Assembly: GCF_047663525.1 (NCBI RefSeq)
Contig: NC_092592.1
Coordinates: forward strand, 21,566,501-21,630,500
Origin: Anas platyrhynchos
Lineage: Eukaryota > Chordata > Aves > Anseriformes > Anatidae
Reading direction: 5' to 3'
DNA: 64,000 nt
Both the position numbers and the translations under genes were made by a program. The notes below the pieces were generated by a model that saw nothing but the letters and a program-made list of their open reading frames with translations, was not told the origin of the DNA and did not search any database. Shown here piece after piece: positions 25,422 to 40,000 of the stretch; position 1 is the stretch's first letter; each line of letters starts with the position of its first letter.

Positions 25422-28216
25422 AGACAGTTCATTTCCCTTTAGGAGACGGGGTGGTGATGTCTGTGTGTGATGATAACCATGTCCTGTTAGTAGGCAGTGT
25501 AGTATGACACCGGCTGGTAAAGAGAACCAGCTTCTGTTCTCAGATGTGCTGCTGGCTTACCTGGAGGCCACAGGGAAATCTCAAAGGAGGCTGTTTTCTT
25601 CCTTCATACTTTCAGTCCTTTTCTTTTTTAATTACTTTTCAGGGTAGGATTGTATCTCACTATGGGTTCAGCACAGCTCACCACCCAGTACTCAGTGTGC
25701 CAGACTAGGCAGGGCAACTGTTGACACAGCTGAATAGAAATTACACAGAAACCCAGCTGCATAGAGGGCAGATTTCCCAGGTAAACAGGACACAGAAAAA
25801 CAAAAGTTTAGGCCTGAATTGAAAGAAGCCACCATAAACCATCAGTACAACCCTCTTAATTCCAAAAGAGAACAAGGTAACTAAATTCCTTTGCAGATCT
25901 AAACCTTCCCGATGTTTTGCAACTATCACACCATAGTCTTTTTGTTTCCCCAGAAAGCTTGTCTAGTATTTTAAACGTGTTGTTCTGGAGTTAAAAGTCC
26001 CTGCATCACCATGCTTGCAATACTGCAGAGCCAGGACCAAAGCCTTGGTACTGAGGAACACTACTGGGAACACCCTCCCTCAATGCCTGACAGACCTTCA
26101 GTAGAAAATGCAAAACTTTCAAATGTTTTCCCTCAAAATTTGCAACTAATTTAAACAATAAGGAAGAAACTATAAACTTAAGGCCATTAGTCGAGTGGAA
26201 AACTTAAATTCTTCCAGCTAGCATTGCTGTTGACAATCCCACATTTTAAACGTTACAACACAACAAAACACGGAAACAGAACATCTCCATCTCGATAATT
26301 GGGTACCACTGGCTCAAAGTTTAGGGGAAACTGTAGCTGGGCAACGTATTCCTAGAAACACATGTCACACTTAGCTGAAGATAGTGTTAGGTCTGCAGAA
26401 AAGGGCTGTCCTGATGCCCTGCAGATGGGATGTGGACTGTGAGCATACTGATGTGGCCTTTATATACTTGCCATAAAAAAATAAATGCAATTTGTTTAAA
26501 GTCAGAATAACAGAATTATCCCTGTGCCCATGAGACTCCAATTCTCTGCAGGTGCAGCACAGATTTAACATAATTGTTAAGACTATGCTTTCCAGAAATA
26601 CTTTTACTCCTTTCAGTGGGAAGGCCTGAAAAGTCTTGTGCAGAAACGCTGAATTCTAAAAACATGCATTGGACAATCATGCACTCCTCTTTGTCTTCAG
26701 TTATGACAACACACACAGTAGTTCTTATGTGGAAAAGAATCACTCATTTTTCCCAGATAATTATAACTGATTATTTTATTTCACAAACTCAGCCTGAGCA
26801 CCTGCATGTTTCCATAGAAACTGCACAAGACTTCAAGGGATTACTTCAGAATTCCACTGTGGTTTGGGTCTCCAAAGTTATTCAGATTTTCTGGGTAAAA
26901 TCTGTTTCCTGATATAAATTGAAATTATCGCTACCACATATTTAATGAGCTATACCAGTCTGTTATCTTAAGAAACTGAAAACATTTTTGCAGTTTTCTA
27001 CACAAAAACATGCAATATGGTGATCCTGTAATTAATTAGTGTTACAGCCATTAGGAACTCAGGACTGGAAGCAGCCCCAGATGTCTTGCAGGGGATCACA
27101 CAAATGCAAGGGGCAGATGGGGGACTAATTCCCATAAATCCTTCTGGCCACCTCATCCCCAAAAGACCCCTTGGAAAAGAATAGGCAGGTGTAAGTACCT
27201 TCATGCACTCCAGTACATACATGCTCATTCATTTCACATGCATGTGCATCACCTCTCCCATCTGTGGGTATTAATGAAAAATGTAAAGCAGCAGATTTAT
27301 TAGAATGGATAATAACTAAAATAAAAAAATGTGTACACTGGAAGCCTTAAATCTAGACAGTGCCCTGTCAGGCTGCTAGAAACGTGCAAGCCTCCCTCTG
27401 TGTATGTGCTTGTTATGTACAAATGCAAGCATGCAGATGAGACAGGATCTCCTCCCAAACCTTCTTTGCTACCTTTTTTCCAAGTCAGATCAGTTCCTCT
27501 ACTTCCTTCCACCTGCATATCCTGTGCTGTGTTACCCCATTTGTTTGCTCTCTGCTATTCACAGTACTCACAGAGAAAAGAGGAATTTCTTCAATTCTCT
27601 GAAGGCCCTTGGTGCAGATGAACCCAGGACTGACTTCCTGCACTGATGTCTCTGCATTATTTGCCTGTGCTAAATAAAACAGATTCTGGTACAAGAAAGA
27701 AAAAGCGTGAAGGTGAAAAGAATGACAAATCTACGTGGAAAGATGGAAGGAAATAAAAATAATGTTTATGTCCTTTCTGACCATCTTTTTATTCATGCAA
27801 AGATGATTTCAGGTTCTGAAAGAAAAAGGAGAAAAAAACAAACAACAAAACACCACCTTACTTACCTCTCTAACCTCTGGAAATCCTGTTATCCATGTGC
27901 TTCACACAGCAACATTTCAGTCTGCTCTGTAGTATAAACAGGACTGCTTTCTGCCAGCTAGAAAGCTAGATGCACCTTTCTTGCCAATTTTAGATGAATA
28001 CTATTTGCTGACATTTTTTCAAGAGTATAGAAAGTTGTTTTTTTCCTAATTCCTTCGAGAACAGGAAAGGAACAAGTACCACTCCCCTTCTTCACCAGCC
28101 CAGAACACCAATGTTAGAACCAGCAGTGCTCAGACATACAATGACTGAAAGATGCTCACTGTCTGAAAACTGTTCTGCTCCAGTAAAGGGTAACAGCTTA
28201 GAAATGAAAGGCGAAT

Positions 28217-29163
28217 TTAGATGATGCATGAGAATTGCATGGCAGGCATCTGAAAGGTACTGCATACTAAACAAGAACCACACAGTGTTAAAGCATTGCC
28301 TCTGTTTGTAAGAAAAGAGGGAAGAAAAGGAAGTCCAGAAGTGAGGTTACTCATTAAATATATACAGGCAACATATCCATAGCTGCAGTCACTGGGAAGT
28401 AAACCACTTTTCTTTCTTAGATCGTCTGAGAGCAACGTTTGTCTGTGACTTGCACCCAACAGAACGCACCAAAGCCTGTTTAAAGACTGCTTTGCAGCTT
28501 TAGCCAGTGAGGCACCAGATTTCAAAGCTTGTATCACCTTTAATAAAAACACCGCCAGAGCTCCAAGTAAGTGATTTGCAGATATCTTAACCAGTGCATT
28601 CCTAAGTGCCTGAAATTTATCAGACTTTCTTCTGGCTTGGATGCTGGCTGTGAACTAGCAGTGCAGTAATACATTTCAGTAAAACCCAGCCTTGGAAAAA
28701 TCACTAAGCTGAGATCATCTGACATCCATCTCTGAGACTGAGTGGCATCTACCCTTAAAGTTTCACTTGGAAAGCAAACAGAAGAAAAAGCATTCCTGCC
28801 TGCAAAACAAATCGTAACCTTTCTCCCAGTACAGGGACGTAAGACCCTGGTACATTGTGCATTCAGCAGACAATGACTGCAGCCAGCCCTACACGCAGTG
28901 GGTTTAATCTGGCGTGGCGTGTGACAATCAGGTGTATGGCTACACACCCCAGCAGGCTTCAGCCAGGCCTTACAGTCATGTGAGGGTGCCTTTGAAGACT
29001 GACAAGATTGGATACAGCTTTGAATCTGTCTCAGAGCAGATAAGCTTCTGCAGTCATAAAGCCTAACCCAGGCCTCATAAATGCTAACCTCTGTAGAAGT
29101 ATTAACAGGAATTTTCTCATTATTGAACCTCAAAACTAAGGAAAATGTTGGCAAATGCAACAA
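28217..29163 (-). other. Two adjoining unidentified open frames (207 and 111 codons)
   Basis: On the minus strand a 207-codon frame (29163 to 28540) is followed by a 111-codon frame (28552 to 28217) that overlaps its end by 13 bases in another frame. The first is rich in Cys and Ser with no recognisable domain. Neither resembles a protein I know, and there is no CpG island or clear splice-site pattern. They may be chance or a decayed retrocopy with one frameshift. They are recorded because they are the longest open frames outside the CpG islands other than the large ZFAND4 exon. Confidence 0.15.
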
Positions 29164-30186
29164 ATTGACCTTTAAGGCAATTTCTCTAGATAAAGTCTAG
29201 GTATGGGTGAGCCAGCTCTAGGGCAATCCAAACCACAACATTAAGGCATCACACTTGATTAAGGCTTATAGCACTACAAGCTATCTGGTATCCAGAAAAA
29301 AAAAAAAAGAAAGGAAAAAGTCTGCTCCTTGGTCCCTTCTCTGCACCCCAATAAATTTAATGCTTGTTCAAGGTAGGATATACACCACTTAGGGGAGTAA
29401 AAAAAAAAAAAAGGAAGCTCAGTGGGAACTGATGCATCTCCAGAGATCAGATGGTGCTGCAGCTATGCCTACAGCTCACCATTCTCCTATTTTGCAACAT
29501 GCAAAAAAAGTTCCAAGCTCTGCTGGTCGGAACTTGGAAAAAGGATCCGACTGGTCTGCTGCAGTTCCACGTTTGTTACTCAGACTCCTAAGGAGCATAC
29601 AAAGGTATGCAAACTCACCCCTCCCAACCTCCAACATGCAGAGGAAAGACATTTGTCCTTGCTAAGCCTCTCTTAGCAATCTAGTTTTCAGATTTGGCTC
29701 TCCTACTGTAACGAACAGCTTGTATGCATCTAACACATGCATGCGGTGAAGACATAAAAATAGACAGCCCGTTTCTGTGTAACAAAACCCAGACATCATC
29801 TTCCTCTTAAGCACAGCTATTGTGCTGAGCTTATCAGCTAGATGTTCCCCTTACATTTTCTCCCCATACTGTATTGCTATTTATATCCTGTCCAGAGAGG
29901 ACAGATTAATACTAAGCATTTCTACAGGACCTCCCTCTGAAGAACCCTGGGTATATTTTACCATTTGAATCACGCTTTCAAAGGTTTCCATTGTACCATT
30001 ACCTAGTAGCTGACAGTCACTACCTTGAGCAACTTGAAGCTTAATATACAAGACAGAAAAATGGGAAACAGGGAACTGAAGAAGACAGAAGGATCTCTGA
30101 AAGTGTACTGCAAAATTAGAGGAGATTCAGCAGACAGCAAGCACAATTAAGGCCCTGGAAAAGCAAAGACAGTGAATTGGTACCAC

Positions 30187-30204
30187 AAAAAAAAAAAAAA
30201 AAAA
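30187..30204 (+). repeat. A18 homopolymer
   Basis: An uninterrupted run of 18 A in the intergenic region. No SINE or retrocopy body was recognised next to it. Confidence 0.85.
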
Positions 30205-33200
30205 GGAGTAAGAAGAGATGCAATACATAGAACAAATTGAATTATTTAGGAGACACTGTTCATGCTTTCTCACAGCAGTAGACCAAATTAATTTCAATTA
30301 AAAAATGGCAGGAAAGTAAAAACTGCAGTGAAAGAAAATGCTATTCACAGTACACACAATTAGTACTAAGATTCAAAGATTGTTTTGGATTTTTATAGAC
30401 CTCCAAATTAATATCATACTGCAGATATAGACAGTAAATTCTTCACCAGCCACTAGCACAGGAGATTAAGATCCAGTGTTGAAAACAGGTTCCTGAACAT
30501 TAGTTACTGAAGAATTCTTGCACCTTCTTCTGAAGGTGTCTGTTAGCTCTTATTCCTGGAGACATGTGCTGGACCGATCTCAAGCCAATCCAACTTATTT
30601 TGGTAAGTCCTATGTTTCCACTGAAGCAAACTACCTGGGATGATCGGCAAGACCAGCAACAGCAATGCTAGGAAGAAATCCTGTCACTCAACTCTCAATC
30701 ACATGTAAAATCAAAGATATTTCATTACAAATCCCTGTACTGTAACGTTGCATTGGCCAGCACAGGAGTTTAAGCAAACCATTGTGGCCCATTACAGGCA
30801 ACGGTTCTAGAACTTGACATTAACTATAAAATAGGTTCATGCCAAATAAATCTAAAATCTGGTGGTGTTCAAACAACTTCTTTTCAAGTAAAAAACAAAA
30901 CAAAACAAAACACAACTGTCTGCACAAAGTTTATGGAGATAAAAAAGCTTTTTTTTTTTATTTTAAGTTGTAATTAATAAAACAAGGGAGAAAGAAAAGG
31001 GTGTTTTGAAGCCCTTGATTATTTTTTTTTTGAAAAACTTTATTGGTTTTATTTCCAACTCATTAACCCTCTTAATGATAAACCATGTAAATCATACTAT
31101 TTTAGTGATTAGGTATTGTTTTAAATTTCTGATGCCAGCTAGAATGCCTTATTTCAGTAACAATTCACCATCTAGTTGCAATCAGAATGCATAATCCTTA
31201 TCTAAAGATACATAGTCATCAACCCTACAGAAGACTGGTTTAAAAAGGATTGAAAACAACCTGAAAGTGTGGATTAGGAATAAATTCTTGTTGCTGAAGA
31301 CCTGTAAAATTTCTTGAATTGCAAAGGCAGAAATGACAAGCAGCAAGAGACAGTCAGAGCTTGTTTGACCTGTTATTGGCGTACACTCCTCACATACCAC
31401 TGAATTTATTCTTTCATATTCTCATTCTGTATCCATAAGACAACAATATTTGTCTCCTTGCAGTATGAAATTATGGGCACAGTTAATATTTTTTACTATG
31501 TATACAGCATCCAGTATGACTTAGCTAGTAGACACTGCTGAAATACACATTTGCGTGGTTAGTAGGGAGGAACAGAGGAAACCTCTCTATTCTGCAGTAT
31601 ACTAAAATTAGGTAATAGTTTTCGTCATAAGAAAAACTTAGTGTTCAAGCATATTTTTGTGTCATTCTTCTGTTCTTTTCAAAGCTTTTTGAAACACTTC
31701 AGAATTAGGCAAGGTACCCTCCTCAGGTCTGTTCAGAGTGGGCTGAATAAGGGTCATAAAGAACTGCTGTCTTATCTATGGTTTTCTATTGCAGAACTCA
31801 TGGGATAAAACCAAAAATTTCTCCCATTCTTAAATCCTCCGCTGCCCCCTGGTGTCTTCTTCCTGCAGCTTCATACAGAAAGTTAACACCTCACATAGTT
31901 CTTTGCCAGAAAGGCTGTATTCCAGAGGAAAGTTACGCTGCAAAACAGTGGACCACACTTTTAGACACTTTTTTTTTTTTTGGCATGATTATAATAATTT
32001 CTAAAAAAGATAAAATTACTAAGCAAGCTTCATTCTAATAAGGTACTGAAGAACAAACAAAACCAAAATGTCCTATGCTGAACATTTCCAGACCAAATTA
32101 CTCCAAATTAGCTGGAGTCCCAATAGACTAACCCGGACTGCACTGAAGATGACTTAAGAGTAAGCTGGGAAATAGCTGGTTTCCTCTTTTCTGAAAACTT
32201 CTGCAGACATGCTATTAAATTGCTGCTGATGCAAGCATATGTTTTCTTGGCTAAAGAACTGTTAAATGGGAAGCTTGAAGCAATGACAAACTATTTTCCA
32301 TAACAGATGCACAAGATAGCCCTAAAAATAGAGGAAAAAAATATACAAGGCTGCATTGACAAGAGTGATAAAGAAACCCAAACATACTGGCTTATTTATG
32401 GACTTGCTATAATTTAAAAGATTGAGATGATGTTTGAAATACAGAAGAGCTGAAAACACAAAACTTCCATGTCACCAAGAGTATCATGGCTGAGAGAAGG
32501 AATGGCTGGAATAGACAGAACCTACCTAAGCCACAGAGTTTCACGTATTGGTACAGGATTATGCACATTGGATTCTGTAGGTTTCTTAAATGGTGCATTC
32601 TTTTTTTGATCCACATGTGGGATTACATGGCTATTTCTCTTTTGAGAGAAATACACATAAAATCTGGCATGTCAATCTTTAAAGACTGGAAAGGCTTTAA
32701 GTGTAGCTTGTTCTTTAACTGCACAACTTTCTTAGTGGAACTCTTATTGGATGGAAAGATTCATCAGGAATAACCCTACAAGATCTCAGGAGGTCCCCAA
32801 AGCTAACAACTACAGTAGAGGACCTGCTTCTTTAACCCACGGCTGTAAACTGACAAAAAGGGAGTGGTGGACTTCCCTCAAGAGGAAAAAATAAGGCAAG
32901 CATCCACCCTACTGTAAACAGAGCAAGGAGAGGAAGATAAAAAAACAGCTTGCTAAAATACTTGGCCCAAGAAGGTCACCTGACAAATAAAAGAATCTAA
33001 GCTTCACTGATGAGGAAATAAAGATAGGCTATGAACATAAAATAGGTCAAAATAGCAAACACCTAAGCATTATTAGAAATACCTGGTTCTGTCCAATTCT
33101 GAAGGTATGTTTGAATAGTTTATTCTGAACCTGCTCAAACTGGCATCTCCTCTGACACCTAGGGGCTTTGCATGACATTCCTTAGTAGAAACACAACCCT

Positions 33201-36125
33201 TGTTATCTTTTCAAGCAATTGTTATTTTTTGGATTAACGGGTGGAAAAGCATTTCTGACTAGCAGTAAAGTTTTGCATGCAACATTGTTCATTCTGTATT
33301 TGCTCAGCGTGTAGGGAAAAGCGGAATTGAAACTAATACTGCAAAAAGGAATATCCCTCCCTTCACTCATGTACAGATATGCTTGTAATACTCAATGGTA
33401 TTCTCAAGTAACCTTAGGAACATAAAATATAAAACAGGAATTGAAAACAGCTAAACAGGAGACTGTTTTGGGAAACTTCATCTGAGAACATGAAAAAATT
33501 ACAGTTCTGTGTATTAAAAACCAAACATTACTACCAAAAAAATCACAATGGCTCTAAACACATTTGCTTCACAAGGAAAATCCTAGAGTTCATCTTTCTA
33601 TTGAGCACATCTTGTGACTTTAATAGGCAATAATCTTAAACAGGACAACAACCACACAAAGGAAATTGCTTTTTTTCATTGCTTTCTCTCCAACACTCCA
33701 TCCACTGCAAACATTGCAAGCTCACCCCAAACTAAAATCAGGTTAAGAACTACAGCATTCAGAAGCAGCGGAAGCTCACACAACTATTCCATAGCTGCAA
33801 ATGTCTGTCTTAGTCACAAGAACGTTCTCACATGAGTAACTGTGACTCAGCACTAACATAAATGCCAGAGAAAACAAGAAATGCATTTCAAGATGAATCT
33901 GAGTTACATAAAAAAGAAAAACCTGACCAACACAAAGGCTGTAGATGAAAGCAAATTCCTGGAGGTAGAAGCTACTCCAAACCCACAGTTTATACCCAGG
34001 AGACAGTGCCCCACTACAGAAGTTGAAAGTGCTTGAAAAGAATTCGAATTCCTCATGTGTAAAAGTGCTAGAAAGACTTCATTTGGATAATGAAAAGCAT
34101 TAACAATTCCAGCCTTGTCTATGACAAGTTTGTTAGTGCAAGGCATCAGTGCAATTACATCTCAAGGGAATGCCAGCTGAGTAGAGATGGGAATTGCAAG
34201 CAGGCAGAGTTTTATCACCACAGGAGATTTCAGAGAAAGGAAATCTTTCATCCAAAAGCACTTCTGACACCTCTGTAGAACCTAGTAATTCGACACAAGA
34301 ATCTCGAAAGTCATTCAACAAGAGACAAGCCTGGTTATGCCTTAAAGGTCCTCACATTAAAAGAAAAAACAATACAAAAGGAAAGTAGAGGAGCACACAA
34401 AGTCATTATCAAACTCCCGCTGTATAAAAGCCTTATGATACAATCTAGTTACATGAACAAGTACACAGAAACCAAATGGTTGTCTACAGCAGATGCACAG
34501 CACCTCGGAGCACTGACTAATGTTCAGAAAACCAAACCATTTAGGCAAGTTTACACAGTAAACAGTAATTAATCCATAGCACAGTTCAGTACAGGATTTG
34601 GTAAAACCTGACATCATAGATTAGCAACTAAAACATTAATTACAAATGTTAGTGCTCTTAGGGCTGTTCTACTGGTTGGAAATAAGGACTGCCTATAACA
34701 TAGTATTGTTGAGCAGGCTCAAGAAAAGCCTTTATCATTTCTATTGTACCCCATTTTAATTATACCTGATAAGAGGCTACAAACACAGTATTTACACATT
34801 ATTACTACACTATATTTTCTGAAAAGTACGGTTACGCATTTCAGAATGTCATTATGCATATGCAGAAAGAGTCACAACCAAGACTTTATTCATACTTTCT
34901 GATACAAATCTTAATTGTACACTCTTTGTAAAAATTTGAGTGTGGCCATTCTAATACACTGCAGAAAAAAAAATATCCTGCCATTATACTTGAACAATAT
35001 CAGATTAAGTTTAAGTGATAACAGCCTACATTATTTTAATTCTACTTCCTACCAGAATTTGTACTTTATCTACAAGAGAACAATACTGCTGTCTTAAAGA
35101 TGCTGAGCCACAAGTAACAAATTGCTAGGAAAACAATACATTTGCCCAGTTTCCTATTCTTTTCCTCCAGCATGAAGTATTATCCTGCGTTGGAAAGAAG
35201 AAAAACTATATGCAGTTCTCCGCACTCAGTGCAGCTTTTTCTAGTAAGAAAAAAGAAACCCAGGGATCACACACAGAATGACCATTTTACCTTGTAACTG
35301 TTCAGAAGAATGAATTTGAAAATTGTGTTCCAAGGACCTCACTTACTGAAAATTCCAAAGGAAGAAGTTACAGGTGGAGAACATGTAAAGGAATTTCTCC
35401 AAGGATGAGAATTCTTCCAGTTACTTCTCTTTCAATCTACTTTTCTTTATTGGCCAAACTTTTAACAGCTGTGCTCATCGGATCAGCTGCTGTTCGACTA
35501 TAAAGCAGCATAGACCATTTTAAAACCCCAAACAACCAAATTGCTGAGGAAACTTTTAAGAAAGGGACCGTGACATTTAAGTGTCTAGATACGACGTGGA
35601 GGTACATGTGTGTTCATACTATAACACCTTGGGCAACGTAAGCTTATAAAGACTCCAGACATGTAAAGTGAATGAAAGAGGACAAGCTTTAGGTTGGGCT
35701 TTCAGCAGGTATGGCTCTAAACACCACTTGCTAAAGTGGCTAAATGCTCATTAGAGGTGCCTCATGCAAGTAAGTACTGAACTGCCTTTTGTACAGTATC
35801 AGCAGGAGGTGATAAATTCTCAAGATTAAAATATGCCATTTGTTGAACACCCGTTTTTCCTTTGCTACCACATCCAGGAGGTTTATTTAATTTATTTAAA
35901 GCACACAATGTTGGTCACATTGTTTCTAATGAAGTAGGTGGGAATTTTTGACCAACTTCAGTGGGAACAGAGATGAGCTGGTGCTTCTGAAAAATACAGA
36001 TGTAAAAATATCCCCTTCTCCCCAGCCCCAAAACAAAGCCCAACTTTTAATTTAGGCATGTGTTTTGAAATAGGAAGACTTATTTTGTGCATCTATAAGA
36101 TCATAAACCAGAATAAAATTTAATA

Positions 36126-36131
36126 TTTATT
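36126..36131 (-). terminator. ZFAND4: Candidate ZFAND4 poly(A) signal (AATAAA)
   Basis: TTTATT on the plus strand reads AATAAA on the minus strand, about 750 bases past the ZFAND4 stop. It is the first canonical hexamer found downstream. Two more lie at about 35882-35887 and 35892-35897, so a longer 3' UTR is possible. Transcript data would be needed to choose. Confidence 0.45.
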
Positions 36132-36883
36132 AGAATTTCTTCCAGTAACAGCATTCGACATCTTAACAAACCAGGCTGTGAAATCTTAAAAAAATCTAGG
36201 ATTACAAAAAAAGTTAAAATAAGTTGTTCCTTATATTTAATGTCAACAAAGGGGAAGATTTTCTATTTAAAAACAAATCTGTCATATAAACAGTATTATT
36301 TTAAGAAAACGTGATTAACATGATATGTTATTTTCAGAATGGATACACAGTGTATGAATACCAATCTGAATGGAATAGGGGGCAGAATACACTACCACCT
36401 CAGATATCTCAAAACAGGCTCTTTGAAGAAAGGGGAGGGAGGAGGATCTTTCTAGTGAAATAACTTAGATACCACGCAATGGACAAAAAACGCAGGAGTA
36501 CAGAAGACATTACATGACACCCTCATTACAACACCCCCTCAAGTCTGGTTATACAGTAAATGAAGTTAGTAAAGTGCATCTTTTAAAGACTTGTCTAGTG
36601 AAATAGCTTTTCCAAATATAAAACACAACACAAGACGTGCAGTAACAGTTAATTCATAGTGTAAGTTTTTAAAAACTATCTTTAACTTTTCATTCACCAA
36701 AGAGGAAAAGTTTTAACTGCAGTAGTGTTCACATTATTCTTCAATAGGATGCATCCTCATGTGCTTTTGTTACTTGGCAAATCTTTAGATATCGAGCATG
36801 GCAAAATTATGCAGTTTAAGCAAGTGCTTCTCTCAATGTAATAATTCTTCAATGGCAGAACGGCCACATGCAGCACAACCATG
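36132..36883 (-). other. ZFAND4: ZFAND4 3' UTR (inferred extent)
   Basis: AT-rich sequence between the ZFAND4 stop codon and the first downstream AATAAA. It holds no competing gene. The length is inferred from the poly(A) signal only. Confidence 0.5.
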
Positions 36884-37019
36884 TTAGATTTTGGGAAGCT
36901 TTGGTGCACTAACGACGGGATTGGTCTCTTGCAAATACCTTCTCCCTGCACTCTTATAGTCGTAGGTGCAGGTGTGAGCCTCTGCATAGCGGTGAGTTGC
37001 ACAGAAGTTGTTTCCACAT
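36884..37019 (-). CDS. ZFAND4: ZFAND4 coding exon 9 (second half of AN1 finger, C-terminus, stop)
   Basis: This encodes residues 673-716, starting [17 protein letters not shown] and ending SAPKLPKI, then TAA at 36886-36884. It supplies Cys673, Cys678, His681, His687 and Cys689 of the AN1 finger. The acceptor is CTTCAG|A, completing an Arg codon split with the preceding exon. The ending closely matches the conserved vertebrate C-terminus. Frame shadows on both strands here are not genes. Confidence 0.97.
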
Positions 37020-40000
37020 CTGAAGAATCAAGAATATTAGAAGTTACAAGCTTTTAGAAGCTTTTAACTCTCTGACATTCTGGGAACCCTTTGCCTTAAC
37101 CATGTCTTGTTTCTTTGTCATAACTGCTTAGATTCCAATCATCCTTGACTGCTAACATTAACTGGTAATCAAAATGACATTGTCGTCACTGAATGCTGCA
37201 GTTTTAACCCAACAATCTCTTCAGCTTGTAAATTAAGCCATAGCAGTATACCAGGAATCAACTAGCAAGGATCACAAACACATAAATTAAGAATGATGGG
37301 CTCTCATTTATTTTCCTTCTTTTCTTTTTAAGGACCTCACACAACATCAGTAGGTAGACTTAGGAGGACAAAAACGTGGAACTAACATAATTGCATTAGG
37401 TGAAAGCCGCAATGCATTTCAATTAAAAAACACCACATCACTGAGACCACCAAAATAGATGTTTAGTTCACCATGATTTCTGCCTGGCATAAGCTCAGAT
37501 TAGTAATTACCAATTTAGTCAGCTGTAAAGATGACAGATGGACTAACTATAGGGAACATAGCTTTCTATATGATCGGCTAAGCATGCATCATTCCAGAAT
37601 CAGTTGCAAATTGAATGACTTAATATGATAATTTTGCTTTGACAGCTCACCAGCGAAGACTCTTAACAGGAAAAATGATACTATATATGCTGTACCTAAT
37701 CCGAGCTTGGAAATCAATATTAGTGTCCTGTCGCCTGACGTACTTGACTATATTACTTCTTGACAGTAAAGCAATGACATCATCCAAAATCAGAATGCTC
37801 TTTAAACAGACTGAACATTACTTATCCACCTTAACATAACACACTATTAGACTGTACTTCTCTATCTGTCTGCGTTCACAATAAACTTCGCATCTGTTCC
37901 TGAGGCTTGTGTGCGTGGTAACAAATTTATTTTTCTTTGGTTCTTGGTCCTGTAATCACCAGTTCTCTCATATGACTGTATTCTCCATTTGGTTGATGTT
38001 CCATTCTAGTAAGAGGTCACATGGCTGGAGATGTACTTCATTTTTAACCTTAAGCAAGCTGCTTAGTTATTTCTAGAAGAGCTTATATCTATTTGCTCAG
38101 TAGAAAGTTTTATACTGTCCAAAACTGTTTCAAAAATAAAAACTGAAGAGTCTGTAAGAAGGTACTTCCTCACCCTGAAGGTCACCATCACAATTCCAAA
38201 TCTCATCACGTTGTCTACAAACCATGACTTGGGGGAGCAGCACTCTCATATTCTGCTTTTGAGGTGCTTACTGAATTTTCACAAGAATTTGAACACAATC
38301 AATTTTCAAGTTGTAAAATAGAAATTTGTAAGAGGCAAACTGTGCAGATGTGTTACAGTAGGGTCAAATCAGAGGTAGATTTTGTTAAATTGTTAAAAAA
38401 AAGTTTTTCCTCAAGTTGTTAATAATTATTGTTGATAAACTTTTTGAAGAACATAAGTCTGTAGGAAGTTCTCCCCTCACCAGTCTTCTGTATTATATGA
38501 TCACCAAAAAAAAGAACCATGACATGTTCATAATTTTCATTATTTCCTGATAACTTGCATTTCTTGATTTTCCTTGAAGAATGTACACCTCAACAGCAGA
38601 ACAAGTACAACATTCCTGAGCTTTATTTCTTGCAGTTTTTGCTGAACTGAGAATTGCAAACAATTCTATCAACTTCTTTTGTAAATTCTCTTTTGATTTC
38701 CTATGTTCAAGGAGTATCATGCAGCCCAGAAAACCTTTTGGTTTACCCAGCTATCCATTTTAAACAACAGCTGGTTATATACTCAGCCTACCTGCACTCA
38801 TAGCTGGTTGCCAATCCAGTTTTCTTGCCACAAAGAAAGCAATGCTTTGCAATTTTCTTTTTTGCTTGAACTGAGCCATTCACAGGTGGAAGATGGGTTG
38901 CTTCACCTGCTTTCAGAAGTAGAGAGACAGCAAAGACATTTTAATTTTATTTATTCCTGACCACAAACTAATTAAATGTTCTTTTGAAATCCAGATTCAT
39001 TCTGCATTTCTTAGGATACTTCAGATGGGACCCCCAAGCCTAAACATTGAACAAAAACACAAAAGCCAGAACAGTGAACACACCTCAAGCCTATGAACTT
39101 TCGGAAAAGGCAGTGTAATGCAGGAGTCCAACGCATATTTTTGTAATATGTTAAAAGTTCACATAAGCAAAACGTTACAGAAGAAGTCAAACAACTCCTA
39201 ATACTATTCTCAAATGCAAAAAAAAAAATAAAATACATAATGCAATCGGGAAAATATCCCACACAACAGCTTTCCAAAGAATCAACTGGACATTTAAGTA
39301 TGCAGCATCTAGCATATGCAGTAACTAATAATTCAAGTTTATCAAATAAATAACAGTAACATTTTAAAACATTGCTGGTACTTCATAATTGCAACAAAAG
39401 TGCATTATTAGACTACAGATCTCCATTTAGCTTTGTGATTTCATAACACACTTTGTGGATGTTCCTTAGACTTCTGTACTTAGAAGCTTATTTTACTCTT
39501 TCTGTCCTATAATTCTTGGCTGTTGCTTCAGAACTGGTGAGCACAGAAAGAAAAAGCATCTTTCTTCCATCTGCAGAAGCAGCTCTTACTCATGCATGCT
39601 TACCATATGCTAGGATAATGAAAACGAGCAACAGTCTCTCAAACATTTTTCAGTACTTGAATCAATATATTGTCAGGATGCTGCTCAAAAAAATGACCTC
39701 ATGAGCTGAGAAGTGGTCCTTGTGCCGTGCACCTTCATCCCAACAGTCATTTCTCAGCTGAGGTGCAGCAGCTGCATGCAACAATTGACACCAGGTAGTC
39801 ACTACACATTGCAGTCCTATTTACCAACAGTGCTATCGTCCCACTGCTATCCGTTATAGAAATTTCCAGGCAACGTTTGTCAGTGCCATCTACTTCATCA
39901 TCTAAAAGCATACTGTTCCAGAAGCATGTTAGCCCAGTTTGTGAGAAAGAGAGAGCTTGAAAGACAGTCCTCATGGTGAACCATACCTAAACAGAAAAAC

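Larger units (their letters stand above)
24600..36100. other. Intergenic region between MARCHF8 promoter and ZFAND4 3' end
   Basis: About 11.5 kb of AT-rich sequence without a recognised gene, RNA or transposon. It holds a (CAAA)n run at 25401-25421, an A14 run at 29399-29412 and an A18 run at 30187-30204. Two adjoining minus-strand open frames at 28217-29163 are listed separately. A non-coding RNA or a distal MARCHF8 5' exon could be hidden here. Confidence 0.55.

Noticed and set aside
36757..37017. 86-codon minus-strand frame over the last ZFAND4 exon
   Set aside because: It is a shifted frame of the true exon, which reads [11 protein letters not shown] and ends in the conserved ZFAND4 C-terminus.
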